DNA from: Streptomyces sp. AC555_RSS877
Lineage (GTDB): Bacteria; Actinomycetota; Actinomycetes; Streptomycetales; Streptomycetaceae
Reading direction: 5' to 3'
Assembly: GCF_019049245.1 (NCBI RefSeq)
Contig: NZ_JAGMUK010000181.1
Location: 106,190 to 170,189 of the forward strand
DNA: 64,000 nucleotides
A model generated the notes under the pieces. It did not search any database, was not told where the DNA came from, and saw only the letters and a list, made by a program, of their open reading frames with translations. Below are positions 24,442 through 32,958 of this stretch, one piece after another (positions within the stretch are counted from its first letter, which is position 1; each line of letters opens with the position of its first letter). The translations under genes were made by a program, and so were the position numbers.

Positions 24442-25188
24442 ATGCGCCGACCACTGATGTCCGCAGGCAGCACGGTCCTGTTTGTCGTCCTTGCCGTCGG
24501 CACGGCGGGGTGCTCGTCGTCGTCCGGTACCGCGGACGGTTCGGGAAGAGATTCTCGTACTGCCTCCGATTCCGATTCCGGTTCCGGTTCTGCTTCGGGC
24601 TCGGGCTCGTCGAGCGCGGCGGACGAGGGCGGGCCGCAGGCCGACGGTTCGCAGAACGGCGGGGCACTGAGCGCCGACGGAAGCGGAACTCCGGGCGGTA
24701 GTGACAGCGGTGGCAGCAATGGCAACGGCAGCGCGTCCTCCTCACCCGGGGTGCTCTTCGGAGCCGACTCCCTCCCCAGCCCCGCCGCGGACCACTGCCG
24801 TACGAAGAACCTGAAGGCCGTGGCTCGCAGCACCGGTCAGGGCCGGGCCTCGGTCGTGATCACCAACAAGGGGGCCGGCTCCTGCACGGTGAGCGGCTTC
24901 CCCTCCCTCCTCTTCGTCAGCGAGGCCGGCCGGACCGAGCTGCCCGTGGACTGGGACGGATCAGCCGCCGACGCCGCGAAACTCACGCTCGCTCCCGGGG
25001 ACTCCGCTTCCGCCACGCTCACCTTCACCGGCCTCGACGAGTGCGACCCGATCACCGGACTCGACATCGTCCCTCCCGGAGAGTCCCGCCCCCTCACACC
25101 TGCTTTCACTGACACCGGCGGGAAGAAGCGGGCGGTACGCATCTGCGACACCGGAGTACGAGTGAAGGCGTTCTCGTCCGGGCGGTGA
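24442..25188 (+). CDS. DUF4232 lipoprotein
   Basis: 248 residues. Lipoprotein signal with lipobox TAGC (C24), then a Gly/Ser/Asp low-complexity linker of about 80 residues and a C-terminal DUF4232 domain (CRTKNLKAVARSTGQGRAS, NKGAGSCTVSGFPSL, LTLAPGDSASATLTFT, CDTGVRVKAF). Cysteines in the domain are likely paired. DUF4232 proteins are widespread actinomycete surface proteins of unknown role. Divergent from phoD. Its end overlaps the convergent anti-sigma gene by 83 bases. Confidence 0.85.
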   Translation: MRRPLMSAGSTVLFVVLAVGTAGCSSSSGTADGSGRDSRTASDSDSGSGSASGSGSSSAADEGGPQADGSQNGGALSADGSGTPGGSDSGGSNGNGSASSSPGVLFGADSLPSPAADHCRTKNLKAVARSTGQGRASVVITNKGAGSCTVSGFPSLLFVSEAGRTELPVDWDGSAADAAKLTLAPGDSASATLTFTGLDECDPITGLDIVPPGESRPLTPAFTDTGGKKRAVRICDTGVRVKAFSSGR

Positions 25189-25588
25189 GGTTCCCCGGGC
25201 GGCTCCACCACCAGATGACGGCGATGCCCGTGAGAAGGCCGAGTGCGTATCCGATCGTCCGACCGTCGAGGTTCGTGGGGCGCCGGGTGCGATGTGGCTG
25301 GGCCGATGCCACGGAAAGGCCGTGAGTCGACTTCACGGACGGTGGTGCGGGAGTCTTCTCGGTTGCGGACAACTCCGCTGTGATGTGCTGCCATACCCGC
25401 TCCGGAGGGGTGGTCGGGAGGTCTGACTCCTCCACGCCACGGGCGGAGACGACGACCCGTGTGATGAGGCGCAGTTCCTCCTGGCAGCGGCTACATGCGG
25501 CGATGTGCTGCAGGGCGCCGGGGCCGTTTCTCGAGATGTCATTTCCCAGTGCCAGTTCCAACAGGTGTGCGGGCTCGACATGTGGCAC
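25106..25588 (-). CDS. Zinc-finger anti-sigma factor-like membrane protein
   Basis: 160 residues. The N-terminal zf-HC2-like motif (ALQHIAACSRCQEEL; H-x3-C-x2-C) binds the partner ECF sigma factor in such proteins, and one membrane helix (IGYALGLLTGIAVIWWW) follows about residue 115. GTG start at 25588 with AGGAGG six bases upstream; another GTG at 25594 touches the ribosome site. Last gene of the sigma/DUF4397/sortase operon, so its likely partner is the ECF factor at 27292-27897. The final 28 residues overlap the opposite gene and may vary. Confidence 0.8.
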   Translation of the reverse strand: MPHVEPAHLLELALGNDISRNGPGALQHIAACSRCQEELRLITRVVVSARGVEESDLPTTPPERVWQHITAELSATEKTPAPPSVKSTHGLSVASAQPHRTRRPTNLDGRTIGYALGLLTGIAVIWWWSRPGNLTARTRTPSLVLRCRRCVPPASSRRCQ

Positions 25589-25702
25589 CGTCACCCTCCT
25601 GTCCTGTCCTGTGCTCCGCCCCGCCCCGCCTCGCCTCGCCCCACTTTCCCGCCCCGGCCCCCGGCCCGGGCGATGTCCGTGTACGGATGCGCTCGCCCGG
25701 AT

Positions 25703-26353
25703 TCAGGCCGCGAGCGGCTCGGCGGTGACGACCAGGTTGGCCTGGTAACCGCCCTTCTCGTGGAGGAACGGAGGCGCACAGGTGACGAGGGTGAGAACCG
25801 CGGGGCCGCTCCGGCGGAAGGTGGCGGACGGGAGGTCGTCCTTCGGTACCGTCGAACGCGCGGTGACGCGGTAGCGAGCCGGCTCGGCGTCGGCGCGCAG
25901 CACCTCGATCCTGTCGCCGGGCTCCACGTCGTAGAGCGCCGCGAACTCGCCGAGGGCTCCTGTGTCGCTGTCCACGTGTCCGACCAGCACGGACGACCCG
26001 TGCGCGCTTCCGGGAGCCGGTCCGAAGCGATACCAGCCCGCGACGGCCGGATCGGCCGGGATGGCCATGGCGCCCGCTTCCGTCACGCCCACTGGCTGGA
26101 CACGGGCGTCCAGGCCCACGTCGCGCACCAGAATGCGTTGGGGAGGATGCCGGGGTTGAGCCTGCGGTGGGGGACTCGACCGTGCCCCGGTGGCGGGGGA
26201 GAGCGTGGGTGCGGCGGCTCGTGCCGGAGTAGGCGTGCCGAAGTCGCCCGGGGCCGACGCATGTTCCGACGGGGCGGCCCCCAGAGTGAGGACCGCCGCC
26301 AGGGCGGCGGTCGCCACTGTGAGGCCGGTGAGCCGTCGTGTCGTGTCACCCAC
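25703..26353 (-). CDS. Class F sortase variant
   Basis: 216 residues. N-terminal signal/anchor (LTGLTVATAALAAVLTLGAA), Pro/Ala linker, and sortase beta-barrel with catalytic His126 (VGHVDS) and Cys192 (LTLVTCAPPF). The third catalytic residue, the Arg usual in YRDNVVV of class F enzymes, is Gln204 in GGYQANLVV, so transpeptidase activity may differ. GTG start overlaps the DUF4397 gene by 8 bases. No LPXTG substrate is apparent among the neighbours, and the DUF4397 protein ends with a membrane helix and a basic tail but no sorting motif. Confidence 0.88.
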   Translation of the reverse strand: MGDTTRRLTGLTVATAALAAVLTLGAAPSEHASAPGDFGTPTPARAAAPTLSPATGARSSPPPQAQPRHPPQRILVRDVGLDARVQPVGVTEAGAMAIPADPAVAGWYRFGPAPGSAHGSSVLVGHVDSDTGALGEFAALYDVEPGDRIEVLRADAEPARYRVTARSTVPKDDLPSATFRRSGPAVLTLVTCAPPFLHEKGGYQANLVVTAEPLAA

Positions 26354-27185
26354 GCCGGCTTGCGGCCCGGCGGGTCACCAGGACGCCCGCCAGGGCGACC
26401 CCCCCGGTCGCGGCCGCCCAACCCAGCCACTGGTCGGAGGAGTTCGCATTCACGGCGGCGCCGTTGCCGCCCGCGTGGACGGCGTTCGGCGTGGATTCCA
26501 TGCCGCTGAGCGTCTGTGTCGCAAGCGCGAGATTCTTGTCGGCCGCGCTGCCCCAGGCGTAGACGATGTTGCTGGTGCCCTCCTTGAGGTTCAGGTCGGC
26601 CGGACCGATCGCTACGGTGTTCGTGCCGGCGAGCACGACATCGGCCGAGACGGTGCCGGCGTCGACGACAGTGGTGTCCTGCTTCGGATTCTCCAGTCCC
26701 TTGAAGACCGGCTGTCCACCCGCTCGGACATCCACGGCCGGGGCGGCGGCGACATGACGTACGGTCAGCCGGGCGTCGCCGGCGGCGATCTGGGAGGTGT
26801 CGTTGACGAAGGCCGTCAGCTGAGGCTTGCCGTCGGCGGAGAGGTGGGCCGCGATCGTGGCGTTCGCTCCGGCCGGCACCTCGATCTTCTTCTCGATGGC
26901 CGGTGTGCCGTCGGGGCTCTGCCCCGCTTCGAAGACCTGGATGTCGTAGGTGCCGGCGTCGAGGGACTGCGGGTCGGTCACGGTGCCGGGCTTGAAGTCG
27001 CTGAGCAGTTCGTTGCCGTTGGCGTAGACGTCGACGGTCAGTCCGGGGACGCCGTGGAAGACGGACACCATCGCCGAGTCGTCCGTCGCGGCGGCGGGGG
27101 CCGCCATGACGGGGGCGGTGATGCCGAGAGTCAGGGCGCATGCGCCCGCCGAGGCGGCGAGGATGAGGGGGGCCCGGAAGGTCAT
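26346..27185 (-). CDS. DUF4397 exported surface protein
   Basis: 279 residues. Signal peptide (ILAASAGACALTLGITAPVM, AAPA cleavage region), two DUF4397-type beta domains (MVSVFHGVPGLTVDVYANG and LTVRHVAAAPAVDVRAGG), and a C-terminal membrane helix (WAAATGGVALAGVLV) with RRAASRR tail. Likely displayed outside the membrane. Start ATG at 27185 with AAGGG nine bases upstream. Second gene of the ECF-sigma operon and coupled to the sortase gene. Confidence 0.88.
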   Translation of the reverse strand: MTFRAPLILAASAGACALTLGITAPVMAAPAAATDDSAMVSVFHGVPGLTVDVYANGNELLSDFKPGTVTDPQSLDAGTYDIQVFEAGQSPDGTPAIEKKIEVPAGANATIAAHLSADGKPQLTAFVNDTSQIAAGDARLTVRHVAAAPAVDVRAGGQPVFKGLENPKQDTTVVDAGTVSADVVLAGTNTVAIGPADLNLKEGTSNIVYAWGSAADKNLALATQTLSGMESTPNAVHAGGNGAAVNANSSDQWLGWAAATGGVALAGVLVTRRAASRRG

Positions 27186-27291
27186 GTGGATCATCCCTTC
27201 GGTGAGAGGTTCCGCCGGTTGCGGAGTCTCGTAGCTGTTTCTCGCGCGGGCACCGCCCTGGATGCGCGCGGCGGCGGATTCCGGTGCTCGC

Positions 27292-27897
27292 CTACGCGGC
27301 GATCTCGCGGACGCGGCCTTGCTCGATCCCCTCACGCAGCCGGTGCAGGCCACGCCGGGTGTGGCTCTTCACGGTGCCCAGGGGGATACCGGTCTGCTCG
27401 GCGATCTGGGCCTGGGTCAGGTCCTCGTAGAACGCCATGCACAGCACCTCGCGTTGGTGGCGCGGCAGCCGGGACAGGGCATCGACCAGGAGCACCCGGT
27501 CCAGGACGTCGTCCGGCGCGCCCACCTCGTGGCCGTGCACGTCGGCGTCGGACGCCATCGAATCGATCAGCGTGAGACGCCTCGTCCTGGCTGACAGTGC
27601 GTCGATGATCTTCCGGCGCGTGATGCCGACCAGCCAGGCGCCGAGCGGTCCCCGCTCCGGACGGTAGCCGTCCCGTCCGCGCCAGGCGCCGAGGAACACC
27701 TGCTGGGTCACGTCCTCGGCCTCATGGGAGTCGCCGAGCGAACGGGTGGCCATGGTGTGGACGAGTGAGCCCCAGCGCCGGTAGACGGCCGCGAACGCGA
27801 TCTCGTCCGCCGCACACAGGCCCCGGGCCAGTTCCTCCTCGCACGGCGTCTCGTCCGCCGGGGAGCGGGCACCGGTGGATCGCGTGTTCGTGGTCAT
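27292..27897 (-). CDS. ECF sigma factor (LitS-like by context)
   Basis: 201 residues. Region 2 (FAAVYRRWGSLVHTMATR, DSHEAEDVTQQVFLGAW) and region 4 (LSRLPRHQREVLCMAFYEDL, IAEQTGIPLGTVKSHTRRGL) are complete. AGGAGG is nine bases before the ATG. It heads the operon DUF4397-sortase-anti-sigma, and is divergent from a LitR/CarH-like regulator. In S. coelicolor light-induced carotenoid control uses a MerR regulator LitR and ECF factor LitS; the same arrangement is seen here, so LitS is a reasonable guess but is not proven by sequence alone. Confidence 0.88.
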   Translation of the reverse strand: MTTNTRSTGARSPADETPCEEELARGLCAADEIAFAAVYRRWGSLVHTMATRSLGDSHEAEDVTQQVFLGAWRGRDGYRPERGPLGAWLVGITRRKIIDALSARTRRLTLIDSMASDADVHGHEVGAPDDVLDRVLLVDALSRLPRHQREVLCMAFYEDLTQAQIAEQTGIPLGTVKSHTRRGLHRLREGIEQGRVREIAA

Positions 27898-28019
27898 GGG
27901 CTTGTTCCTCCTGCCGTGCGTCCGTGCGGGGGCCGGGAGGCTGCCTGCCGAACCGGTCCGGTCGGCGGGCGCCGTAGCGACCGAGCGCCTGCCTGTCAGT
28001 GTTGGGAGCGGAAACGACG

Positions 28020-28043
28020 CGCACAACATGCGTCGATTGTGCG
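28020..28043. promoter_or_regulatory. Inverted repeat between LitR-like and sigma genes
   Basis: CGCACAA, ten bases, TTGTGCG: a perfect 7-bp inverted repeat 17 bases before the MerR start, in the divergent promoter region. The spacing of arms about two helical turns apart suits a MerR/CarH-type regulator, and a GCGTCG direct repeat overlaps it. Probably the autoregulatory operator of the LitR-like protein. Confidence 0.55.
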
Positions 28044-28059
28044 TCGTACGATGGAGGGC

Positions 28060-29067
28060 ATGAGCCTGGAGAGAGACGACGGTGATCACGAGGATGCGCC
28101 GCGTGGTGGCGGGCTGACCACGGGTGAGGTGGCGAGGCGTCTGGGGGTGGCACCGACCACGGTTCGTTCATGGGACAGCCGCTACGGTCTCGGCCCCACG
28201 GCCCACACCGGTGGTCGGCATCGCCGCTGGACCGCCGTGGACGTGGCGCGGCTGGAGCGGATGTGCGCGCTGACGGCGACCGGGTTGGCGCCCGCCGAGG
28301 CCGCCCGCATGGCGCTCGGAGGGGTGGGTCCGGAGGCGCCCACGCCCCAGGCGGGTTCCGTGGGTCCCGTTCGGTCCCCGCGGCCGGCGGCCGGCGGCCG
28401 GAGCCGGGCCGTCACCGGTCTTCGCCTGGGCGACGTGCGTCAGGAGTGCAAGGGGGTCGCCCGAGCGGCCCTGCGTCTCGACGCCCCCGCGCTCGACGGG
28501 TTGCTGAACGCCGCGATCGAGGAACACGGCCTGGTCGCGGCGTGGTCGGAGGTGATCATGCCGACTCTGCAGGCGGTCGGCCGCAAGTGGGAGAGCTCGG
28601 GCGAGAGGTACGTCGAGGTCGAGCACTTCCTGTCCTGGCACGTGTCCGGCGTGCTGCGGCGCCACACCCCGCCCGCGGTCGCCGACCGGCGCGGCGCCAC
28701 GACGGTCCTCGCCTGTGTGCCGGCGGAGAACCACACGCTGCCGTTGGAGGTCCTGGCCGCCGCCCTGGCCGAACGCGGCCTCCCTGTACGCATGTTCGGT
28801 GGCGCGCTGCCCGTCGAGTCACTCGTGGCCGCGGTACGCAGGACCGGTCCGGTCGCGGTGGGGCTGTGGGCGCAGTCGCGCACCACCGCGAGCCGGCCAC
28901 TGGCTCAGCACGTCGCCGCGATCGAATGGGGTGTGCGGGGTGCCCGCAGGAAGCCGGTCGTCCTGACGCTCGGGCCCGGCTGGGCCGGGCAGACCGTGCC
29001 GGGGTCCCCGCATCCGCCCGGACTGGCACAGGCCGTCACGGCGGTGGAGTCCGTCGCGCTCAGGTGA
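28060..29067 (+). CDS. MerR-family regulator with B12-binding-like domain (LitR/CarH-like)
   Basis: 335 residues. MerR helix-turn-helix at 19-65 (LTTGEVARRLGVAPTTVRSW). A helical bundle follows with KWESSGERYVEVEH, a variant of the Wx9EH signature of adenosylcobalamin photoreceptors (W177, E188-H189, one residue longer than usual). A Rossmann domain then has PAENHTLPLE, where the DxHxxG cobalamin motif is ENHTLP; the lower-ligand candidate is H225. Inferred role: light-sensitive repressor using cobalamin, controlling the divergent ECF sigma gene. The altered motifs leave cofactor binding open. Start ATG 28060 or 28051. Confidence 0.85.
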   Translation: MSLERDDGDHEDAPRGGGLTTGEVARRLGVAPTTVRSWDSRYGLGPTAHTGGRHRRWTAVDVARLERMCALTATGLAPAEAARMALGGVGPEAPTPQAGSVGPVRSPRPAAGGRSRAVTGLRLGDVRQECKGVARAALRLDAPALDGLLNAAIEEHGLVAAWSEVIMPTLQAVGRKWESSGERYVEVEHFLSWHVSGVLRRHTPPAVADRRGATTVLACVPAENHTLPLEVLAAALAERGLPVRMFGGALPVESLVAAVRRTGPVAVGLWAQSRTTASRPLAQHVAAIEWGVRGARRKPVVLTLGPGWAGQTVPGSPHPPGLAQAVTAVESVALR

Positions 29068-29261
29068 TGTGGTGGGGCAGGGAGAGGAAGCCGTCGGTGC
29101 CTCTGCGATCGAGGGCAGGGCGTCGCTGCCGTCCGTACCGGACCGCGATCGCCACGACCGGGCTGGTGTAGCCGCGCCGTGACGGAGGCCGTGCGGGCGG
29201 GAGACCGGAGGCAATGGCGAACCGCTCGAAGAGGTCGGTGACCTTGCCGGGATGCGGCCAG

Positions 29262-29285
29262 GAGCCGTCTCCTGGGAGACGGCTC
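29262..29285. terminator. Bidirectional hairpin terminator
   Basis: Perfect 10-bp inverted repeat GAGCCGTCTC/GAGACGGCTC with CTGG loop, between the convergent LitR-like and LmbE-type genes. Likely ends both transcripts. Confidence 0.75.
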
Positions 29286-29347
29286 GGGGCGCAGCGGGTG
29301 CAGGCTCCGGTTCTCCGCGTGTCCGAGGGACGGCCGCCGGCCGGAGC

Positions 29348-30181
29348 TCAGCGCAGGCCGGCGAAGAGGTCGTTCTCGGGCAGGGGCGCGCCGGTGGTGT
29401 CGTGGACCCTGACGAACGTCTCCACGCCCATGAGCTGCGTGAACCGCTCCTTGCCCATCCGCAGGAAGAAGATGTTCTCACCCTGGCTGGCATGCGCGGC
29501 GAGCGCGTCGAACTTCTGGCTGCCGAACTCAGTCGTGTCCACCCACGTGGTGATCTCCTCCTCGGGCAGGCCGATTTCCGGCCCTTCTGCGGCCTCGGAC
29601 GGATCCGGCTCCTCCCAGTCCGCGCCGAACTCCCGCATGATCTGCCCGAACTCCTTCATCATCGAGCGCGGCGCCGTCGTCCAGTACACCTTCGACGCCA
29701 TCCCGGTCAGCGACAGTGCTGCCATCGTGATCCGGTTCGCCTGGATGTGATCGGGGTGGCCGTAGAACCCGTACTCGTCGTAGGTCACGACGACATCAGG
29801 CTGGTAGCGCAACATCAGCTCGGCCAACCGAGCGGCTGCCTCATCCACGGGTGTACTCCAGAACGACCCGGGCGCGGTGTTGGCCGGCCAGCCCATCATC
29901 CCGGAGTCGGCGTACCCGAGCAGCTCGAGATGACCGACCCCCAGGACGTCACAGCTCGCCTCGAGCTCGCCTCGACGTATCGCGGCAACGGCAGCCGGAT
30001 CATGCCCGGGGTCGCCCGGCTTGGCACCCCCCGGGCCGTCACCGCAGCTACCGTCGGTACACGTGACGAGCACTGTGCGGATGCCCTCCGCCGCATAACG
30101 GGCCAGGACACCCCCTGTTCCCGTGGCCTCGTCGTCCGGGTGGGCGTGCACTGCCATCAGCGTCAAAGGCCGGTCAGTCAT
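29348..30181 (-). CDS. PIG-L/LmbE-family deacetylase (MshB/Mca-like)
   Basis: 277 residues. Zinc-dependent N-deacetylase fold with the metal motif AVHAHPDDE at 9-17 and the second site YGHPDHIQANRI; LVTCTDGSCGD and VVTYDEYGFYGHP match mycothiol enzymes (MshB/Mca) and related GlcNAc deacetylases. In actinomycetes these act in mycothiol synthesis or detoxification, but many paralogues exist, so the substrate is open. Start ATG at 30181, with AGGAG nine bases upstream. Confidence 0.88.
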   Translation of the reverse strand: MTDRPLTLMAVHAHPDDEATGTGGVLARYAAEGIRTVLVTCTDGSCGDGPGGAKPGDPGHDPAAVAAIRRGELEASCDVLGVGHLELLGYADSGMMGWPANTAPGSFWSTPVDEAAARLAELMLRYQPDVVVTYDEYGFYGHPDHIQANRITMAALSLTGMASKVYWTTAPRSMMKEFGQIMREFGADWEEPDPSEAAEGPEIGLPEEEITTWVDTTEFGSQKFDALAAHASQGENIFFLRMGKERFTQLMGVETFVRVHDTTGAPLPENDLFAGLR

Positions 30182-30467
30182 AAGATCCATCTCCTGGGGC
30201 GTCAAGCGATCAGTGCCAGTCTGCGGCACAGCGGTGTCTGACCGCCCGCAGCCCGCGGAAGGGCGAGCCCGGGCAACCGCCCTACGGCTACCACGCAGGA
30301 ACTGCCTGAGGGTCTCGCCGCCCGTCGATCGCCATCCGTCGATCGTCGGATGGCCGAAGGCGGACGGTGCAGCCCTCGCGCAGCAGGTCCATGGGACCCG
30401 GTCGGCCGCTACCGGTCACGGTGAAGGTCTTTGATCATGGGCGGGGCGTCGAGGACGAATCCGGCGA

Positions 30468-30544
<77 letters not shown>

Positions 30545-30694
30545 ATGATCGTGGCCGCGGCCTAGCGGAACGCGGCTCATCCGGCGCGCACAGCGTCATG
30601 GCTCGGCGACCGCCTCTCCAGCCAGGGCCGTCGCCGAACCTCTGCGTGGGCTTCAAGCGTCCGCACGGCGCCAGACGTCTTCCCGGCACCGTGG

Positions 30695-30710
30695 GAAACC
30701 GATCGGTTTC
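30695..30710. promoter_or_regulatory. TetR operator, copy 1
   Basis: Perfect 16-bp palindrome GAAACCGATCGGTTTC, 31 bases before the TetR start. The same core is found twice before the dehydrogenase gene at 31889. Strong candidate for the autoregulatory binding site. Confidence 0.85.
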
Positions 30711-30741
30711 TATTTCGTCCGATTCGAGTTAACCTCGCGGT

Positions 30742-31311
30742 ATGACCACCGACGTGAAGCCAAGTCCCAGAGAGCGGCTGCTGGAGGCGGCGGCCACGCT
30801 CACCTACCGAGACGGCGTCGGCATCGGCGTCGAGGCGCTGTGCAAGGCGGCGGGGGTGTCCAAGCGCTCCATGTATCAGCTGTTCGAGAGTAAGGATGAG
30901 CTGCTGGCGGCGAGCCTGGAGGAGCGCGCCGCTGACTTCGTGGCCGGGCTACTGCCGGCGGCGGATGATGGCCGCTCACCCCGCGAGCGGATCCTGCAGG
31001 TCTTCGAGAGGTTGGAGTCGCAGGCGGGTGTCCCCGAGTTCGGGGGCTGCCGGTACCTGGCTGTGCAGATCGAGCTCAAGAATCAGACCCACCCCGCGAG
31101 CCGGGTGGCCCACCGGATCAAAGCGAACCTGACGGCCTTTTTCCGTTCTGAGGCCGAACAGGGTGGCGCGAGCGATCCCGACCTGCTGGCCCGCCAGCTC
31201 ATCCTGGTCTTCGACGGCGCCAGCGCCCGCGCGGGCATTCAGGCCGACAATCTGACCGGGCTCGTCGCCCCCACTGTGGCCGCCCTGCTTGATGCGGCGG
31301 GCATGCGCTGA
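30742..31311 (+). CDS. TetR-family repressor
   Basis: 189 residues. N-terminal helix-turn-helix (GVGIGVEALCKAAGVSKRSMYQLF, residues about 27-50), then a helical ligand domain (FGGCRYLAVQIELKNQTHP typical of TetR proteins of the YcdC/AcrR kind). It is preceded by its palindromic operator, and the same site controls the SDR gene 600 bases downstream. Likely senses the substrate of that enzyme. Ligand unknown. Confidence 0.93.
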   Translation: MTTDVKPSPRERLLEAAATLTYRDGVGIGVEALCKAAGVSKRSMYQLFESKDELLAASLEERAADFVAGLLPAADDGRSPRERILQVFERLESQAGVPEFGGCRYLAVQIELKNQTHPASRVAHRIKANLTAFFRSEAEQGGASDPDLLARQLILVFDGASARAGIQADNLTGLVAPTVAALLDAAGMR

Positions 31312-31464
31312 CGCGCCCCGTCTTCGAGCAGACAGGTCCGTCGTCCGGCATCGGGAAGGAAACTGCGCTCGCACTGGTCACAGCGGGTTCGACGTGGTCG
31401 GCGCAGGTCGCGACACCTCGCCTGTCACCCCCCTCGGCGGAGTGACGTTCCCCGGCCAGGGCAC

Positions 31465-31566
31465 GCTCGACAACTTCACCGCCATGCGCCGGGCCGGCTG
31501 CTCCGCCACGCTGATCATGGGCCCGTGGACCCACGCCAACTGGCAGTACTTGGTCGGCGACGTCAA
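31465..31566 (+). pseudogene. CocE/NonD-type hydrolase fragment
   Basis: About 34 residues (GTLDNFTAMRRAGC, then SATLIMGPWTHANWQYLVGD) match the internal MGPWTHANW region of CocE/NonD hydrolases (X-Pro dipeptidyl-peptidase-like). No start, serine motif or C-terminus is present; a relic. The remainder of the 31312-31888 gap shows no gene and ends in two operators. Confidence 0.6.
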
Positions 31567-31830
31567 GACGCGTCCGAGATCCACACGGCTGACATGGATT
31601 TCCCTCCCACGCACCGGCGACTGGGTCCCAGGTCCTTGCGCCGCCGGCAGTCGGCCGCCCTTGGTCGCCGACCGTCGGGCGCGTCGGTGACACCGAGCCG
31701 TACGGCGCGCCACTCCTCAAGTCGCTCCGGTGAACTCCGCCTGACGTCCGGCAGGGTTACGTCGATCACGCCCGACGCCACCTCGACACCGCGCGCCGTA
31801 GTCATCCGCCACTCACCGACTTGCATGACA

Positions 31831-31869
31831 AAACCGATCGGTTTACGGTGGATGAAACCGATCGGTTTC
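31831..31869. promoter_or_regulatory. TetR operators, copies 2 and 3
   Basis: AAACCGATCGGTTT at 31831-31844 and GAAACCGATCGGTTTC at 31854-31869, 24 bases centre to centre. Identical in core to the site before the TetR gene. They lie 20-58 bases before the SDR start, so repressor binding would block its promoter. Confidence 0.87.
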
Positions 31870-31888
31870 TCATTCTCTGGAGACAGTC

Positions 31889-32590
31889 ATGACAGCGATC
31901 AAGGGCGCCAACATCTTCGTCACCGGAGGCAGCCGGGGCATCGGCAAGGTGCTGGTAGAGGAGCTCTACGCGCGCGGCGCCGGCAAGGTCTACGCCACGG
32001 CCCGTGACCCGCGCGCGGTGACCCACCCCGATGCCGTTCCGCTGGCGCTCGAGGCCACTGACCCGGCATCCGTGGCAGCGGCCGCCGAGCAGGCCCAGGA
32101 CGTCACCATCCTGATCAACAACGCCGGGGCCTCCGTCCGCGCTTCGTACCTCACGTCCCCGATGCAGGACGTGCGCCGGGATCTGGAGACCAACTTCTAC
32201 GGGCCGCTGCTGGTCACCCGGGCCTTCGTGCCGATCATCGAGCGCAACGGCGGGGGCCACATCCTCAACGCCCACTCCGCCCTGTCCTGGCTGGCCGACG
32301 GCACGCCCTACGGCGCCTCCAAGGCCGCCCTGTGGTCGCAGACCAACTCCCTGCGCCTGGAGTTGCAGCCGCGCGGCATCGCGGTGACCGGACTCCACAT
32401 GGCCTACGTGGACACCGACATGACCTCGGGCGTCGACGCACCCAAGGCGGACCCCCGCGACATCGCCGTGGCCGCACTGGACGGCATCGAGGCAGGGGCG
32501 CACGAGGTGCTGGCCGACGACACCACCCGCTGGGTCAAGTCCCAGCTCTCCTCCGACCTGGAGGCCATGTACGCCCAGCTGGCGAAGTAG
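31889..32590 (+). CDS. Short-chain dehydrogenase/reductase
   Basis: 233-residue NAD(P)-dependent oxidoreductase. TGGSRGIG cofactor loop (residues 12-19), NNAG, catalytic Ser in LNAHSALSW and YGASK (Tyr and Lys). Normal length for a classical SDR. TCTGGAGAC lies before the ATG. Two TetR operators occupy its promoter, so it is the main target of the repressor at 30742. Substrate unknown. Confidence 0.93.
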   Translation: MTAIKGANIFVTGGSRGIGKVLVEELYARGAGKVYATARDPRAVTHPDAVPLALEATDPASVAAAAEQAQDVTILINNAGASVRASYLTSPMQDVRRDLETNFYGPLLVTRAFVPIIERNGGGHILNAHSALSWLADGTPYGASKAALWSQTNSLRLELQPRGIAVTGLHMAYVDTDMTSGVDAPKADPRDIAVAALDGIEAGAHEVLADDTTRWVKSQLSSDLEAMYAQLAK

Positions 32591-32634
32591 TAGCACGCAC
32601 TCGCGCACGGCGAGGGGATCGGCGTGGACAGTCC

Positions 32635-32886
32635 GTCACCCACCGCTTCGTGGACGTGGACGGTGTCCGGATGTACATCGCCGAGCAGGGGCAGGGGCCG
32701 CTGGTTCTGCCGGAGAAGGTTCGCGCGGTGGGGTCGGAGAATTCGTTGGCGGCCGTCGCGCCTCAACTGCACGGCCCGGTGGTTCTGCCGGGATACGGCC
32801 ACTGGACACAGCAGGAGCGTCCCGCCGAGGGCCCACTCCGCACTCCTCGACTTCCTCACCCGTATCGACGGCTCCGCGTCCCGATG
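32635..32886 (+). pseudogene. Alpha/beta hydrolase (epoxide-hydrolase-like) remnant
   Basis: An N-terminal piece (THRFVDVDGVRMYIAEQGQG) runs directly into a C-terminal piece (VVLPGYGHWTQQERPAE), and after a +1 shift continues as HSALLDFLTRIDGS. Roughly the whole catalytic centre, including the Asp nucleophile region, is missing between them. It is a decayed gene with internal deletion plus frameshift. Nothing else lies in 32591-32958. Confidence 0.75.
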
Positions 32887-32958
32887 ACGCTATGCGGCAT
32901 CCGCCTCGTGGCTTTCCCAACAGCTGACTCCCCCCACCACCAGACAGAGGACACCTTG

